This document shows, one piece after another, positions 9,171 through 17,104 of a DNA stretch of 64,000 nt; position 1 is the stretch's first letter, and each line of letters opens with the position of its first letter. The position numbers and the translations under genes were made by a program. This DNA comes from Rhizobium tumorigenes. GTDB taxonomy: Bacteria; Pseudomonadota; Alphaproteobacteria; Rhizobiales; Rhizobiaceae. The notes beneath the pieces are model-generated. The model saw nothing but the letters and a program-made list of their open reading frames with translations, had not been told where the DNA came from and searched no databases. The stretch spans positions 620,001-684,000 of the forward strand of contig NZ_CP117255.1 of the NCBI RefSeq assembly GCF_003240565.2. The letters run 5' to 3'.

Positions 9171-10544
9171 TCATCGCGCGATCTCCTCATCCCGCCGCAC
9201 CGGCTGCATGCCTAGGGTTGCTATCGGGTGGAGGGGGCCGAGGACGGAGGCGGGGCGGTCGTTTTCGGGTGCGTAGAGTGAAGTGCCAACGATCGGTCTG
9301 GCTGGACGGTTTCGGCGGGACTTGGCGATCATCAATGCCAGGCTGCCATCGGCGATGGCGGTCTGCAAACCACCTGCACGTTCGATATTGCCGAACAGCG
9401 CCCAGGCCTTGGCCGCCAGTGCGTCCGTCAATGCCTCGATGCCGCCGGAGCCTGCGGATGGGTCGGTGACGTCGGCGAGGTGGCTTTCGGCGGTCAGTAT
9501 AAGCTGCGTGTTACGCGCGAGCCGTCGCGCCAGCGGGTCGGGAAGGCCGTGCGTGAGGGTGTGGGGGAGAACGGCAATCTCGTCGGCGCCGCCCGTGCCG
9601 GCGGCAAATACCGCGATGGTGTTGCGAAGGATATTGGTCTCGGGATCGCGCAGCGTCAGCATGCGGTAGCTGGTTTCAGTGAAAACATGCGGCCGTAGCG
9701 CTGGATCGACGCCGCAGGCTTCTGCGATGCGGGCAAAGAGCAGCCGTGCGGCGCGCACCTTGGCCATGGTGAGAAACTGGTCCTGGTCGGCGCAGAGGTT
9801 GAGACTGATGGCGCCGAGCACCGCCTCCGGCTCGATGCGCTCTGCCTCCAGGAGGCGCAGATAGGCGGCGATTGTCGCTGCCATGACGGCCAGTTCCTCC
9901 GCCTCGGTGCCGCCGGCATTGTGGATGATCCGCCCGTCCGCGTTCAGGATGGTGCCGCCGCGTGCCAGCCCTTGCCGCTGCCGGAAGCGGGTGCCGAGGT
10001 CGCCCGTCTCGACAGGCCGTCCGCCAAAGGCCGCCGGGGTGAAGGGGTCGATGCCGAAATGCACGGTCTGCGGCAGGTCCGCGCCGGACGACTGCAAGAG
10101 GACATCGACGACGGAAACCGACTGGACGCCCTGTTCGAGCCGCACCGAAACCGGACGGCCTGCGGTGGCGGCAAAGATTGAGGCGACAATGGCCCTGTTG
10201 TCTGCAGCCATCCCCATGCCAAAACCCTGGGCGCTGTCGTCAAACACCATGCTGACAGCCGTGGCGCCGTTGGCCAGATCGTCGGCCAGTTGCGACAAGG
10301 CGCGTGTTGTATCCGGATCGTCGATCCGCTGGGAGATCGCCCATGCTGCCGATGGCTGACGACGCGTCAGCGGTGTTGCATCCCGGACCCTGTCGTAGAG
10401 CGGTTGGATGGCGATACCGTCGTCGGTCGCAGACACCAGCGTGCGGTCGAAATCAGCGCCCTTCAGCGCCTTGCCAACCAGCACCAGCCAAGCCTCGCGA
10501 TCTGTGGCGGCAAAAGCCTGCGGGTCGAGAATGTTCAGCGTCAT
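9171..10544 (-). CDS. mutA: Methylmalonyl-CoA mutase, small subunit
   Basis: 457-residue mutase-family protein matching the small (beta) subunit of heterodimeric methylmalonyl-CoA mutases. It has the mutase barrel fold (for example ETSYRMLTLRDPETNILRNT and the following DPSAGSGG) but stops before a B12-binding domain, so no DxHxxG motif is present, as expected for the non-catalytic subunit. ATG 10544 follows a GAGGATC site. It is upstream of the catalytic subunit gene on the same strand and presumably cotranscribed with it through the intervening repeat array. Other mutA-like mutases (such as isobutyryl-CoA mutase small subunits) differ in size, so the assignment is fairly firm. Confidence 0.9.
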   Translation of the reverse strand: MTLNILDPQAFAATDREAWLVLVGKALKGADFDRTLVSATDDGIAIQPLYDRVRDATPLTRRQPSAAWAISQRIDDPDTTRALSQLADDLANGATAVSMVFDDSAQGFGMGMAADNRAIVASIFAATAGRPVSVRLEQGVQSVSVVDVLLQSSGADLPQTVHFGIDPFTPAAFGGRPVETGDLGTRFRQRQGLARGGTILNADGRIIHNAGGTEAEELAVMAATIAAYLRLLEAERIEPEAVLGAISLNLCADQDQFLTMAKVRAARLLFARIAEACGVDPALRPHVFTETSYRMLTLRDPETNILRNTIAVFAAGTGGADEIAVLPHTLTHGLPDPLARRLARNTQLILTAESHLADVTDPSAGSGGIEALTDALAAKAWALFGNIERAGGLQTAIADGSLALMIAKSRRNRPARPIVGTSLYAPENDRPASVLGPLHPIATLGMQPVRRDEEIAR

Positions 10545-10650
10545 ACGATCCTCCTCAGGTCGTTCTAAAGGAGCGAGGCGGCGTCGAAAACAACACTTTG
10601 GCCGGTTTCTAAAAATAACTGCGCCATCCCGCCTAATTCGGATGACAAGC

Positions 10651-10690
10651 CTGCCTCACTGCCTCACTGCCTCACTGCCTCACTGCCTAC
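10651..10690. repeat. Octamer tandem repeat (CTGCCTCA)n
   Basis: Five consecutive 8-bp units, CTGCCTCA x4 then CTGCCTAC, in the intergenic region upstream of mutA. The motif resembles the heptamer ACTGCCT tract near 38.6 kb. Such tracts can change length by slipped-strand mispairing. Confidence 0.85.
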
Positions 10691-10772
10691 TTCCTCCTTC
10701 TGCACCGGACACCAGCCTCGCGCCAGCCGTGGCTGGCAGGGTGCGGTGCATTGCTCCTTTTGCGCGTTCTCG

Positions 10773-11585
10773 ATGATGGCTGGTCCTATGCTCCTTTCCC
10801 GTTTGCTGTTGCTGGCTTCGACTGTCTCCTGCCTCGCACTGGCAAGTTGCAGCATCATTCCCGACACCGGCGCCACCGATCCGGATCGCTTCGCCCAGGA
10901 AACCGCGCCGGTCTTCTATCAGCCGGAAGGCATCGATCCCGAGAAGGTCAAGCGCCTGCCGGTGCAGCCGGTGCCGCAGGTTCGCAATATCTACCAGACG
11001 CAGTTCCACCAGACCTATGGCTTGCCGGTGTCCAATCCGGTGCACCAGGCGATGTATGCCCAGCAGCACGAAGACGATTTCACCTTGCCGGCCATACCCT
11101 ATTCCCGGATCGATCCGCGCTTCCTGCGTCAGGAGGTCAGCTACCAGTCGACCGAGCGGCCGGGCACCATCGTCGTCGATACCCGGAACTACTTTCTCTA
11201 TCTGGTCGAGGGCAACGGCAAGGCGATGCGCTACGGCGTCGGGCTCGGTCGCGAAGGCTATGCCTGGGCCGGGCGGGGCGTGGTGCAGTGGAAGCAGAAG
11301 TGGCCTCGCTGGACGCCGCCGGCAGAAATGGTGGCGCGCGAGCCTGATATGAGGCCGATTTCGGCCGAGCGCGGCGGCATGAACCCGGGGCCGACAAACC
11401 CGCTGGGTGCGCGGGCGCTCTATATCTACAACAACGGCAAGGACACGCTGTACCGTGTCCACGGGACGCCGGACTGGCAGTCGATCGGCAAGCCGACATC
11501 GTCGGGCTGCGTGCGCATGCTCAACCAGGATGTCATCGATCTCTACAATCGCGTGCCGGCCCATACGCAAATTGTCGTGATGTAG
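10773..11585 (+). CDS. L,D-transpeptidase (YkuD domain) lipoprotein
   Basis: Periplasmic L,D-transpeptidase that makes 3-3 cross-links in peptidoglycan or attaches proteins to it. The YkuD domain covers about residues 110-270 and ends with the catalytic motif HGTPDWQSIGKPTSSGCVRM, with nucleophile C246. The N-terminus has a signal peptide with lipobox LASC, so it is probably an anchored lipoprotein. Several ATG codons (10773, 10776, 10788) could start it; none has a strong ribosome site, and I give the first. A close paralogue follows at 11754. In Rhizobiales such enzymes are numerous and linked to polar growth; that role here is inference. Confidence 0.9.
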   Translation: MMAGPMLLSRLLLLASTVSCLALASCSIIPDTGATDPDRFAQETAPVFYQPEGIDPEKVKRLPVQPVPQVRNIYQTQFHQTYGLPVSNPVHQAMYAQQHEDDFTLPAIPYSRIDPRFLRQEVSYQSTERPGTIVVDTRNYFLYLVEGNGKAMRYGVGLGREGYAWAGRGVVQWKQKWPRWTPPAEMVAREPDMRPISAERGGMNPGPTNPLGARALYIYNNGKDTLYRVHGTPDWQSIGKPTSSGCVRMLNQDVIDLYNRVPAHTQIVVM

Positions 11586-11753
11586 GCGCCTACGGCTACT
11601 ATTTTAGGAGCTGTTGCATAAGCGTGATAGCGGCGGAGGATAAGGCACTTTAAAGGCTTGTTAAGCCTGAATGGTCTTCAATCGGCGGAACTGATTCGGC
11701 ACTTGTCGTTTTTGTCCGCCCGACGCCCCCGCACCATGGAATGATGTTCACTC

Positions 11754-12485
11754 ATGAACCTGCCTTCGTCTCTTTCACGCCGTAAATTTCTGACCTTCGC
11801 CGGCATCGGCGCCGCATCAACGCTCGCCGGCTGCGCCTCTTCGGCCGGTCCCGGCGGCCAGATCATCGAATACCGCAACCCGATGCCGATGATCAGCGGC
11901 TGGCTCGGCGGCAACGGCTATCGGGGCGAACAGCCAGATCCGGCCGTTATCTACGCTGCTATGGAAGACAACGGCTATCTCCTGCCGGCCATTCCGTATC
12001 AGCAGATCGACCCGAAGTTTTGGCGCCAGCGCGTTGTCAACGACACCGGCCAGCCGGCCGGCATGGTCATCGTCGATACGCGCACCCGCTTCCTCTACAT
12101 CACCGAACCCGGCGGCACGGCGATGCGCTACGGCATCGGCGTCGGTCGCGAAGGCTTCGCCTGGCAGGGCACCGGCGTTATCCAGTGGCGCCAGAAATGG
12201 CCACGCTGGAACCCACCGGACGAAATGGTTGCCCGTCAGCCGGAACTCGTCAAGTATTCGATCAAGAACGGCGGCATGGGCCCGGGCCTCAAGAACCCGC
12301 TCGGCGCGCGTGCTCTCTATATCTTCCAGGGCAAGCAGGACACGTTCTATCGCCTGCACGGCAATCCGGACTGGCATTCGATCGGCAAGGCCGTATCGTC
12401 GGGCTGCATCCGCATGCTGAACCAGGACGTCATCGACGTCTACGACCGCGTGCCGGAAAAGGCACCGATCATGGTCATCCAGTAA
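11754..12485 (+). CDS. L,D-transpeptidase (YkuD domain), Tat-type lipoprotein
   Basis: Second L,D-transpeptidase in tandem with the gene at 10773 and very similar to it through the whole catalytic domain (both contain KWPRW, NPLGARALYI and a His-to-Cys motif). The active site reads HGNPDWHSIGKAVSSGCIRM with C218 as nucleophile. The leader has SRRKFL, a twin-arginine motif, then lipobox LAGC, so export may be by Tat with lipidation. 243 residues. The 168-base gap between the two genes may hold a separate promoter. The pair looks like a local duplication that has diverged in its N-terminal region. Confidence 0.9.
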   Translation: MNLPSSLSRRKFLTFAGIGAASTLAGCASSAGPGGQIIEYRNPMPMISGWLGGNGYRGEQPDPAVIYAAMEDNGYLLPAIPYQQIDPKFWRQRVVNDTGQPAGMVIVDTRTRFLYITEPGGTAMRYGIGVGREGFAWQGTGVIQWRQKWPRWNPPDEMVARQPELVKYSIKNGGMGPGLKNPLGARALYIFQGKQDTFYRLHGNPDWHSIGKAVSSGCIRMLNQDVIDVYDRVPEKAPIMVIQ

Positions 12486-12504
12486 CAGACCTTGAAAATG
12501 CGGG

Positions 12505-12993
12505 TCAGTCTGACTTTGTCAGGTTGGCCCGCAACTGCTGCAGGCGGTCGCGAAGACCTGCCATGTCGTCGATGCTGCAGCCGACGGTCTCGCCGATGGC
12601 GAGCATGATGCCATCGACCTCACTTTTCATCGCCTCTCCCTTGTCGCTCAACGACACGATAAGCTGACGTTCGTCCTCCGCATCGCGTGTCCGGACGATA
12701 AGCCCGTTTTGCTCGAGACGCTTCAGCAGCGGCGACAGCGTTCCGGAATCGAGATCCAGCTGCTCGCCGATCGCCTTCACCGGCAGCCGGCTTTTTTCCC
12801 ACAGCACCAGCATCACCAGATATTGCGGATAGGTCAGGCCGACGCGGTCGAGGATCGGCTTGTAGGCACGCGTAAACGCTCGCGCCGTGGCGTAGACGGC
12901 AAAGCACAATTGCCGCTCGAGGCGTTTTTCCTCGTCGGGCACCACTGGTATTGTCATGTGCTTTGCCATTTCATCCTGCCGTTCGGTTCCCAT
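12505..12993 (-). CDS. ohrR: MarR-family organic hydroperoxide sensor-repressor
   Basis: 162-residue winged-helix repressor of the MarR family. The peroxide-sensing cysteine of OhrR is present at C30 in RQLCFAVYA, followed by the conserved YPQYLVMLVLWE helix and the wing motif RDAEDERQL. In this family, oxidation of that Cys by organic hydroperoxides releases the DNA and derepresses ohr. It is divergent from ohr at 13097, the classical arrangement, with a candidate operator in between. ATGs at 12969 and 12957 are alternative starts. Confidence 0.92.
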   Translation of the reverse strand: MGTERQDEMAKHMTIPVVPDEEKRLERQLCFAVYATARAFTRAYKPILDRVGLTYPQYLVMLVLWEKSRLPVKAIGEQLDLDSGTLSPLLKRLEQNGLIVRTRDAEDERQLIVSLSDKGEAMKSEVDGIMLAIGETVGCSIDDMAGLRDRLQQLRANLTKSD

Positions 12994-13033
12994 CTAATTG
13001 CCCACAGGGGCTTTCCGAAATCAAATCGCAAAT

Positions 13034-13054
13034 ATCTATTGCGCACAATTAGAT
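13034..13054. promoter_or_regulatory. Candidate OhrR operator
   Basis: AT-rich imperfect dyad with arms ATCTA and TAGAT in the ohrR-ohr divergent promoter region, overlapping where promoters for both genes should lie. OhrR operators in other proteobacteria are AT-rich dyads; assignment is by position and symmetry only. Confidence 0.45.
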
Positions 13055-13096
13055 TTCGCGATATACAAAATCATCCAACCGAGAAGGAAACGCGAT

Positions 13097-13519
13097 ATGC
13101 CTATTCTCTACACCACAAAGGCTTCTGCAACAGGCGGCCGTGCAGGCCACGCCGCATCTGAAAACGGCGCACTCGACGTGACGCTGACGGTTCCGAAGGA
13201 ACTGGGTGGCGACGGCGCTGCCGGCACCAATCCGGAACAGCTGTTTGCCGCCGGTTATTCCGCCTGCTTCCTCGGCGCATTGAAATTCGTTGCCGGCCAG
13301 CAGAAAGTCAGCATCCCGGAAGACACCAGGATCACAGCAACGGTCGGCATCGGCCCGCGCGAAGACGGCACCGGCTTCGGCATCGAAGTGGCGCTGTCGG
13401 TCCACATCCCGGGCATGGACAAGGCCGAGGCTGAAAAGCTCGCCGCTGCCGCCCACATCGTCTGCCCCTACAGCCACGCCATGCGCACCACGACCGAAGT
13501 GCCGGTCACGGTTGCCTGA
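13097..13519 (+). CDS. ohr: Organic hydroperoxide resistance peroxidase Ohr
   Basis: 140-residue OsmC/Ohr-family thiol peroxidase that reduces organic hydroperoxides to alcohols using a pair of active-site cysteines. These are C57 (AAGYSACFLGAL) and C123 (HIVCPYSHAMR), in the standard motifs. The start MPILYTTKASATGGR is typical of the family, and GAGAAGGAAA precedes it. It is divergent from its repressor ohrR and ends at a strong hairpin terminator. Confidence 0.95.
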   Translation: MPILYTTKASATGGRAGHAASENGALDVTLTVPKELGGDGAAGTNPEQLFAAGYSACFLGALKFVAGQQKVSIPEDTRITATVGIGPREDGTGFGIEVALSVHIPGMDKAEAEKLAAAAHIVCPYSHAMRTTTEVPVTVA

Positions 13520-13542
13520 GCCAGCATTTGCCGTGACACGAA

Positions 13543-13576
13543 GGGCCTTCTCCCAGCCGGGAGAGGGCCTTTTTTG
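13543..13576 (+). terminator. Rho-independent terminator of ohr
   Basis: Stem GGCCTTCTCCC / GGGAGAGGGCC (one mismatch) with loop AGCC, followed by TTTTTT; 24 bases after the ohr stop codon. Confidence 0.9.
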
Positions 13577-13643
13577 TTTCGGAAAACAGGGCGAGGACCG
13601 ATGTCGGTTAACAGACCGTTGCACAAGCCGTGAGGCGCTCTCC

Positions 13644-13674
13644 TTGACAAAATGTGTAAAACGCGCATTTTACA
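13644..13674 (+). promoter_or_regulatory. Toxin-antitoxin promoter with overlapping operator
   Basis: TTGACA (13644-13649) is a consensus -35; a -10-like ATTTTA lies 17 bases downstream. A palindrome TGTAAAA-N6-TTTTACA (13655-13674) covers the spacer and -10. This is the expected place for autorepression by the antitoxin or toxin-antitoxin complex. Confidence 0.7.
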
Positions 13675-13696
13675 AAAAAACGGGAGGCACGCGTTG

Positions 13697-13951
13697 ATGG
13701 CTGAAATTTTGAAAGTGCCGGCAACCGAGTTTGCGCGAAAATTCACGACATTCCGGGAGCAGGTCCAGTCGGCCGGCGTGATCGAAGTCACCGCTCACAA
13801 CCGGACGATCGGAGGCTTCCTCTCCGCATCTGAACTGAAACACTACCACGATATGAAAAAACGCGAACGGCAAGTCATTCGCGTCAGCGAGATGGATGAC
13901 GAGACCATGGCGTTGATCATGAACTCGGTGCACGGCAAAGCATCCGAGTGA
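13697..13951 (+). CDS. Type II antitoxin, Phd/YefM-like
   Basis: 84-residue putative antitoxin. The N-terminal part (VPATEFARKFTTFREQV... IEVTAHNRTIGGFLSASEL) fits the Phd/YefM fold, in which an N-terminal DNA-binding domain is followed by a flexible C-terminal toxin-binding tail, here rich in charged residues (MKKRERQVIRVSEMDDE). The ATG at 13697 is used because it follows the operator; the frame is open further up but over promoter sequence. The stop codon overlaps the GTG of the toxin gene (GTGA), so translation is probably coupled. Confidence 0.75.
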   Translation: MAEILKVPATEFARKFTTFREQVQSAGVIEVTAHNRTIGGFLSASELKHYHDMKKRERQVIRVSEMDDETMALIMNSVHGKASE

Positions 13952-14373
13952 GCTACCCGACCGCCGTGGCCGGTCTTGTCGTGCGGTACAACTATCTCTG
14001 GGACAAGGAAGAAAGTGAAGGATTGACGCAGGGTCGCAAGGACCGGCCCTGCGCGATTGTCGTATACCACGCGCGGACCAACGACACGATCGTGGTGCCG
14101 ATCACGCACTCTCCACCGGAACTCGGCGAGGAGGATTTTTCGATCGAGGTTCCCGCAGAACTCTGCCGAGAACTCGGCCTGGACGACCATGCCAACTGGA
14201 TAAGGGTTAGCGAGGCCAACAGGTTCGAGTGGCCCGGAAATCATCTCCGGACTTTACCCTCGGATCCACACCGTTATCACTACGGCATGATCCCGCCGGA
14301 ACTTTTCGAGCGGATCAAAGTCAAACTGCATGAGACCATGATGAAGGGACGGGTGGCATTGGCCAAGCGCTGA
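13948..14373 (+). CDS. PemK/MazF-like toxin
   Basis: 141-residue putative ribosome-independent mRNA interferase. The core DRPCAIVVYHARTNDTIVVP followed by ITHSPPE is the MazF/PemK pattern: a conserved RP turn, a strand and then PIT before the loop. Starts at a GTG that overlaps the antitoxin stop. The length is somewhat more than a minimal MazF (about 110 residues), because of an N-terminal extension and a C-terminal helix. The antitoxin is Phd-like rather than MazE-like, a mixed pairing seen in some alphaproteobacteria. Activity is not shown by sequence. Confidence 0.7.
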   Translation: MSYPTAVAGLVVRYNYLWDKEESEGLTQGRKDRPCAIVVYHARTNDTIVVPITHSPPELGEEDFSIEVPAELCRELGLDDHANWIRVSEANRFEWPGNHLRTLPSDPHRYHYGMIPPELFERIKVKLHETMMKGRVALAKR

Positions 14374-14593
14374 TCGCGCACGCTCCTCCACAGTAAAAGC
14401 GACGACATCTGTGTGGACCGGAAAACGAATTCCGCCTTCAATCCAGAGGTCACTATCAATTTTCCTTTTGAGCCGAACCTGTATTTCTGACGCGAAGTAC
14501 ATCGCTGCGGTGTACTTCGACACGCTCTTGTATCCAGTTGCGTCGCCCCATAAGGTTTGAACCCAGGCAAATCCGGTCGGTGGGGAGGCGGGA

Positions 14594-15367
14594 ATGGTAG
14601 GCATGCGGGGGAACTTCGTCTGGTATGAACTGATGGCTGGGGACACGCAGGCGGCCGAGGCGTTTTATCGAGCGGTCATCGGCTGGGAGACCCAGCCTTC
14701 GGGCATGTCCGGCATGGACTACACGATGTTCACGGTCGATGGACGCCCGGTCAGCGGCGCCATGGCGCTTCCTGCCAGCGCCCGCAGCATGGGCATCGCG
14801 CCCCAGTGGATCGGCTATATCGGCGCCGATGACGTTGACACGCTGGCTGCCGATATCGTCATGGCCGGCGGGGTCGTGCACCGGGCTGCGGCCGATATTC
14901 CGGGCATCGGGCGCTTTACCATCGTCGGCGATCCCGATGGGGCGACCTTTGCTTTGTTCCAGTCCGATGGCGGCGACCCGCCGCCGCCGTTGCCGGTGGG
15001 AGCTGTCGGTCATATCGGCTGGCGCGAGCTCTATGCCGACGACGGCGAGGCGGCCTTTGCCTTCTACCGGCAGGCATTCGGCTGGCAGTTGCACCGCGAG
15101 ATGGATATGGGGCCGACGGGCATTTACCGGATTTTCGGCATCGATGGCCAGGATATCGGCGGCATCATGACCCGGCCGCCGACGATGCAGCATGCCCAGT
15201 GGGTCTTCTACGTCACCGTCGACGAAATCGATGCGGCCGTCGGGCGCGTCGAGGCATCAGGAGGTCGTGTCGTCTTCGGCCCGACGGAGGTGCCGGGCGG
15301 TATATGGATCGTGCAGTGCGTCGATCCGCAGGGGGCATTGTTCGCGTTGACGGCGGCAAAGCGATAA
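14594..15367 (+). CDS. VOC-superfamily protein with two glyoxalase-like domains
   Basis: 257 residues in two tandem vicinal-oxygen-chelate modules (about 7-125 and 134-255), each starting with the W-x-E-L and AEAFY/AFAFY pattern (FVWYELMAGDTQAAEAFYRA; GWRELYADDGEAAFAFYRQA). Members of this subgroup are found in actinobacteria and rhizobia and are often labelled glyoxalase/bleomycin resistance or 27-kDa antigen-like, without known substrate. ATG 14594 follows GGGGAGGCGG. The 220 bases before it hold no other gene. Confidence 0.8.
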   Translation: MVGMRGNFVWYELMAGDTQAAEAFYRAVIGWETQPSGMSGMDYTMFTVDGRPVSGAMALPASARSMGIAPQWIGYIGADDVDTLAADIVMAGGVVHRAAADIPGIGRFTIVGDPDGATFALFQSDGGDPPPPLPVGAVGHIGWRELYADDGEAAFAFYRQAFGWQLHREMDMGPTGIYRIFGIDGQDIGGIMTRPPTMQHAQWVFYVTVDEIDAAVGRVEASGGRVVFGPTEVPGGIWIVQCVDPQGALFALTAAKR

Positions 15368-15397
15368 TTGCCGCCGTCACGTTTTGTCGAGGCTAGA

Positions 15398-16519
15398 TCA
15401 GACCAGCTGGCCGAAATCCGCCGGACTGAAGTTCTTGAGAGCGGCGGTATTGCCGGCGTGGATCTTGGCGGCCCAGGCCGGATCGCTGATCAGCGCACGG
15501 CCGACGGCGATGAGGTCGAACTCTTCGCGCTCCATCCGGCGCACCAGATTGTCGAGACCGGTCGGCGTCGAGCTTTCTCCGCCGAAAGCAGCCATGAAAT
15601 CGCCGGAGAGGCCGACGGAGCCGACGCTGATGGTGGCAGCGCCGGTGAGCTTCTTCGCCCAGCCTGCAAAGTTCAGGCCGTTCTCTCCATCGATTTCGGC
15701 AAATTCAGGCTCCCAGAAACGACGCTGCGAGCAATGCAGCACGTCGACCCCGGCTTCGACCAGCGGCACCAGCCAGTCCGCCATTTCATCCGGTGTTTCC
15801 GCCAGGCGGGCCTTGTAGTCCTGCTGCTTCCACTGGCTGAGGCGCAGGATGATCGGATAGTCCGGACCGACTGCGGCGCGGATGGCTTTGACAACTTCGA
15901 TCGGGAAGCGCGAGCGTTCCTTGATCGACGTGCCGCCAAACCGGTCGTCGCGGACATTGGTGAGGCCCCAGAAGAACTGGTCGAGCAGATAGCCATGGGC
16001 GCCGTGGATTTCGAGTGTGTCGAAGCCTAGGCGCTTGCTATCTGCAGCCGCACGCGCATAGGCGGCAAGCGTGTCAGCGATCGTCTCGTCGCTCATTGCC
16101 TCACCGAATGGTGTGTCTGGCGCCTCGAGTCCCGATGGGCTCTCGAGTGGCGATGGCGGAACCCACTCGGTTCGGGCGTTCCTGACGGCGCCGACATGCC
16201 AGATCTGCGGCCCCATCTTGCCGCCGGCTTTATGGACGGCGTCGATGACGTCGCTCCAGCCGGAAAGCGATGCCTCGCCATGGAAGAACGGTACATTGGG
16301 ATCGTTCTTGGCGGCCGGGCGGTCAATTGCCGTGCCTTCCGAAAGGATCAGTCCGACTTCGTTTTCGGCGCGACGGCGGTAATAGGCGGTGACGTTGTCG
16401 CCCGGTACGCCATCCGGCGAGAACGAGCGCGTCATTGGCGCCATGACGATGCGGTTCTTCAGTTCCAGCGACTTGACGCGGAAGGGCTGGAACAGGGAGG
16501 TTACGTCTGTTGAACTCAT
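15398..16519 (-). CDS. NADH:flavin oxidoreductase, old yellow enzyme family
   Basis: 373-residue FMN-dependent ene-reductase of the OYE family, which reduces activated C=C bonds or nitro compounds with NAD(P)H. The TIM barrel starts SLFQPFRVKSLELKNRIVMA followed by PMTR; the substrate-binding pair is in IHGAHGYLLDQFF; the FMN phosphate region is IAVGRALISDP near the C-terminus. ATG 16519 is chosen, with GGAG seven bases upstream. It is divergent from an HxlR regulator, which probably senses electrophiles and controls it through the operator at 16552. Confidence 0.9.
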   Translation of the reverse strand: MSSTDVTSLFQPFRVKSLELKNRIVMAPMTRSFSPDGVPGDNVTAYYRRRAENEVGLILSEGTAIDRPAAKNDPNVPFFHGEASLSGWSDVIDAVHKAGGKMGPQIWHVGAVRNARTEWVPPSPLESPSGLEAPDTPFGEAMSDETIADTLAAYARAAADSKRLGFDTLEIHGAHGYLLDQFFWGLTNVRDDRFGGTSIKERSRFPIEVVKAIRAAVGPDYPIILRLSQWKQQDYKARLAETPDEMADWLVPLVEAGVDVLHCSQRRFWEPEFAEIDGENGLNFAGWAKKLTGAATISVGSVGLSGDFMAAFGGESSTPTGLDNLVRRMEREEFDLIAVGRALISDPAWAAKIHAGNTAALKNFSPADFGQLV

Positions 16520-16551
16520 GGAAAGGCTCCGCATTGATGATGCGGCAGATT

Positions 16552-16568
16552 AGTATATCCTGGATACT
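16552..16568. promoter_or_regulatory. Candidate HxlR operator
   Basis: AGTATATCCTGGATACT between the divergent oxidoreductase and HxlR genes. It contains the perfect palindrome TATCC-T-GGATA and outer AGTAT/ATACT arms. HxlR/YodB-type regulators bind short AT-rich dyads at such positions. Confidence 0.6.
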
Positions 16569-16619
16569 TAGTGTCAATCAGGCACTTTTTAGCCACTAGG
16601 TTGCTCAAAGGAAACCACC

Positions 16620-17039
16620 ATGTCAGAACAGCAGGCATTGTCGCGGGAAGCCGGTGGGGAAATCGCAAGCTCGCCACGGAAAAAGGTTCTCAGCGCCGCC
16701 GATTGCCCGCACCGCCTGCTCCTGGAGCAGGTCGCCGACAAATGGTCGGTGCTGCTGCTGGCAGCCCTTTGCGACGGCCCGCTGCGCTTCAATGAGATCC
16801 GGCGCACGCTGGAGGGCATCACCCAGAAATCCCTGACCCAGAGCCTGCGTCGTCTCGAGCGCAACGGTATCGTCGACCGCCGCGTCATCGATACATCGCC
16901 GGTTGCCGTCGAGTACAGCATCACCCCCCTTGGTCATTCGCTGAAAACGCCTTTCCGCGCTCTCTACAGCTGGACGGTCGACAACCTCCAGAGCGTTGAA
17001 ACGGCCCGCGCCCGGTTCGACCAGAGGAAGAGCGGGTGA
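16620..17039 (+). CDS. HxlR-family transcriptional regulator
   Basis: 139-residue winged-helix regulator of the HxlR/HypR/YodB type. The conserved cysteine before the first helix is C29 in SAADCPHRLLLEQV, and the wHTH core is VADKWSVLLLAAL... RFNEIRRTLEGITQKSLTQS. In characterised relatives this Cys senses quinones, diamide or hypochlorite. The gene is divergent from the OYE-family reductase at 15398, which fits a sensor-detoxification pair. Confidence 0.9.
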   Translation: MSEQQALSREAGGEIASSPRKKVLSAADCPHRLLLEQVADKWSVLLLAALCDGPLRFNEIRRTLEGITQKSLTQSLRRLERNGIVDRRVIDTSPVAVEYSITPLGHSLKTPFRALYSWTVDNLQSVETARARFDQRKSG

Positions 17040-17104
17040 GGAGATGTTGCGATTGATTGCGCGACTGCTATAAGCGGCCATCTTTGCATCAGGAGTAGAT
17101 TTCG

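Noticed and set aside
8209..9174. Long minus-strand frame with three near-identical 99-codon repeats across the mutase spacer
   Set aside because: The frame follows from a 297-bp DNA repeat (a multiple of three); frames on the other strand are equally open, it lacks a convincing ribosome site, and the amino-acid sequence is the translation of hairpins.
13655..13674. Terminator hairpin between ohr and the toxin-antitoxin pair
   Set aside because: TGTAAAA-N6-TTTTACA is AT-rich, lies at a -35/-10 pair and is followed by A-tract, so it fits an operator; the real ohr terminator is at 13543-13576.
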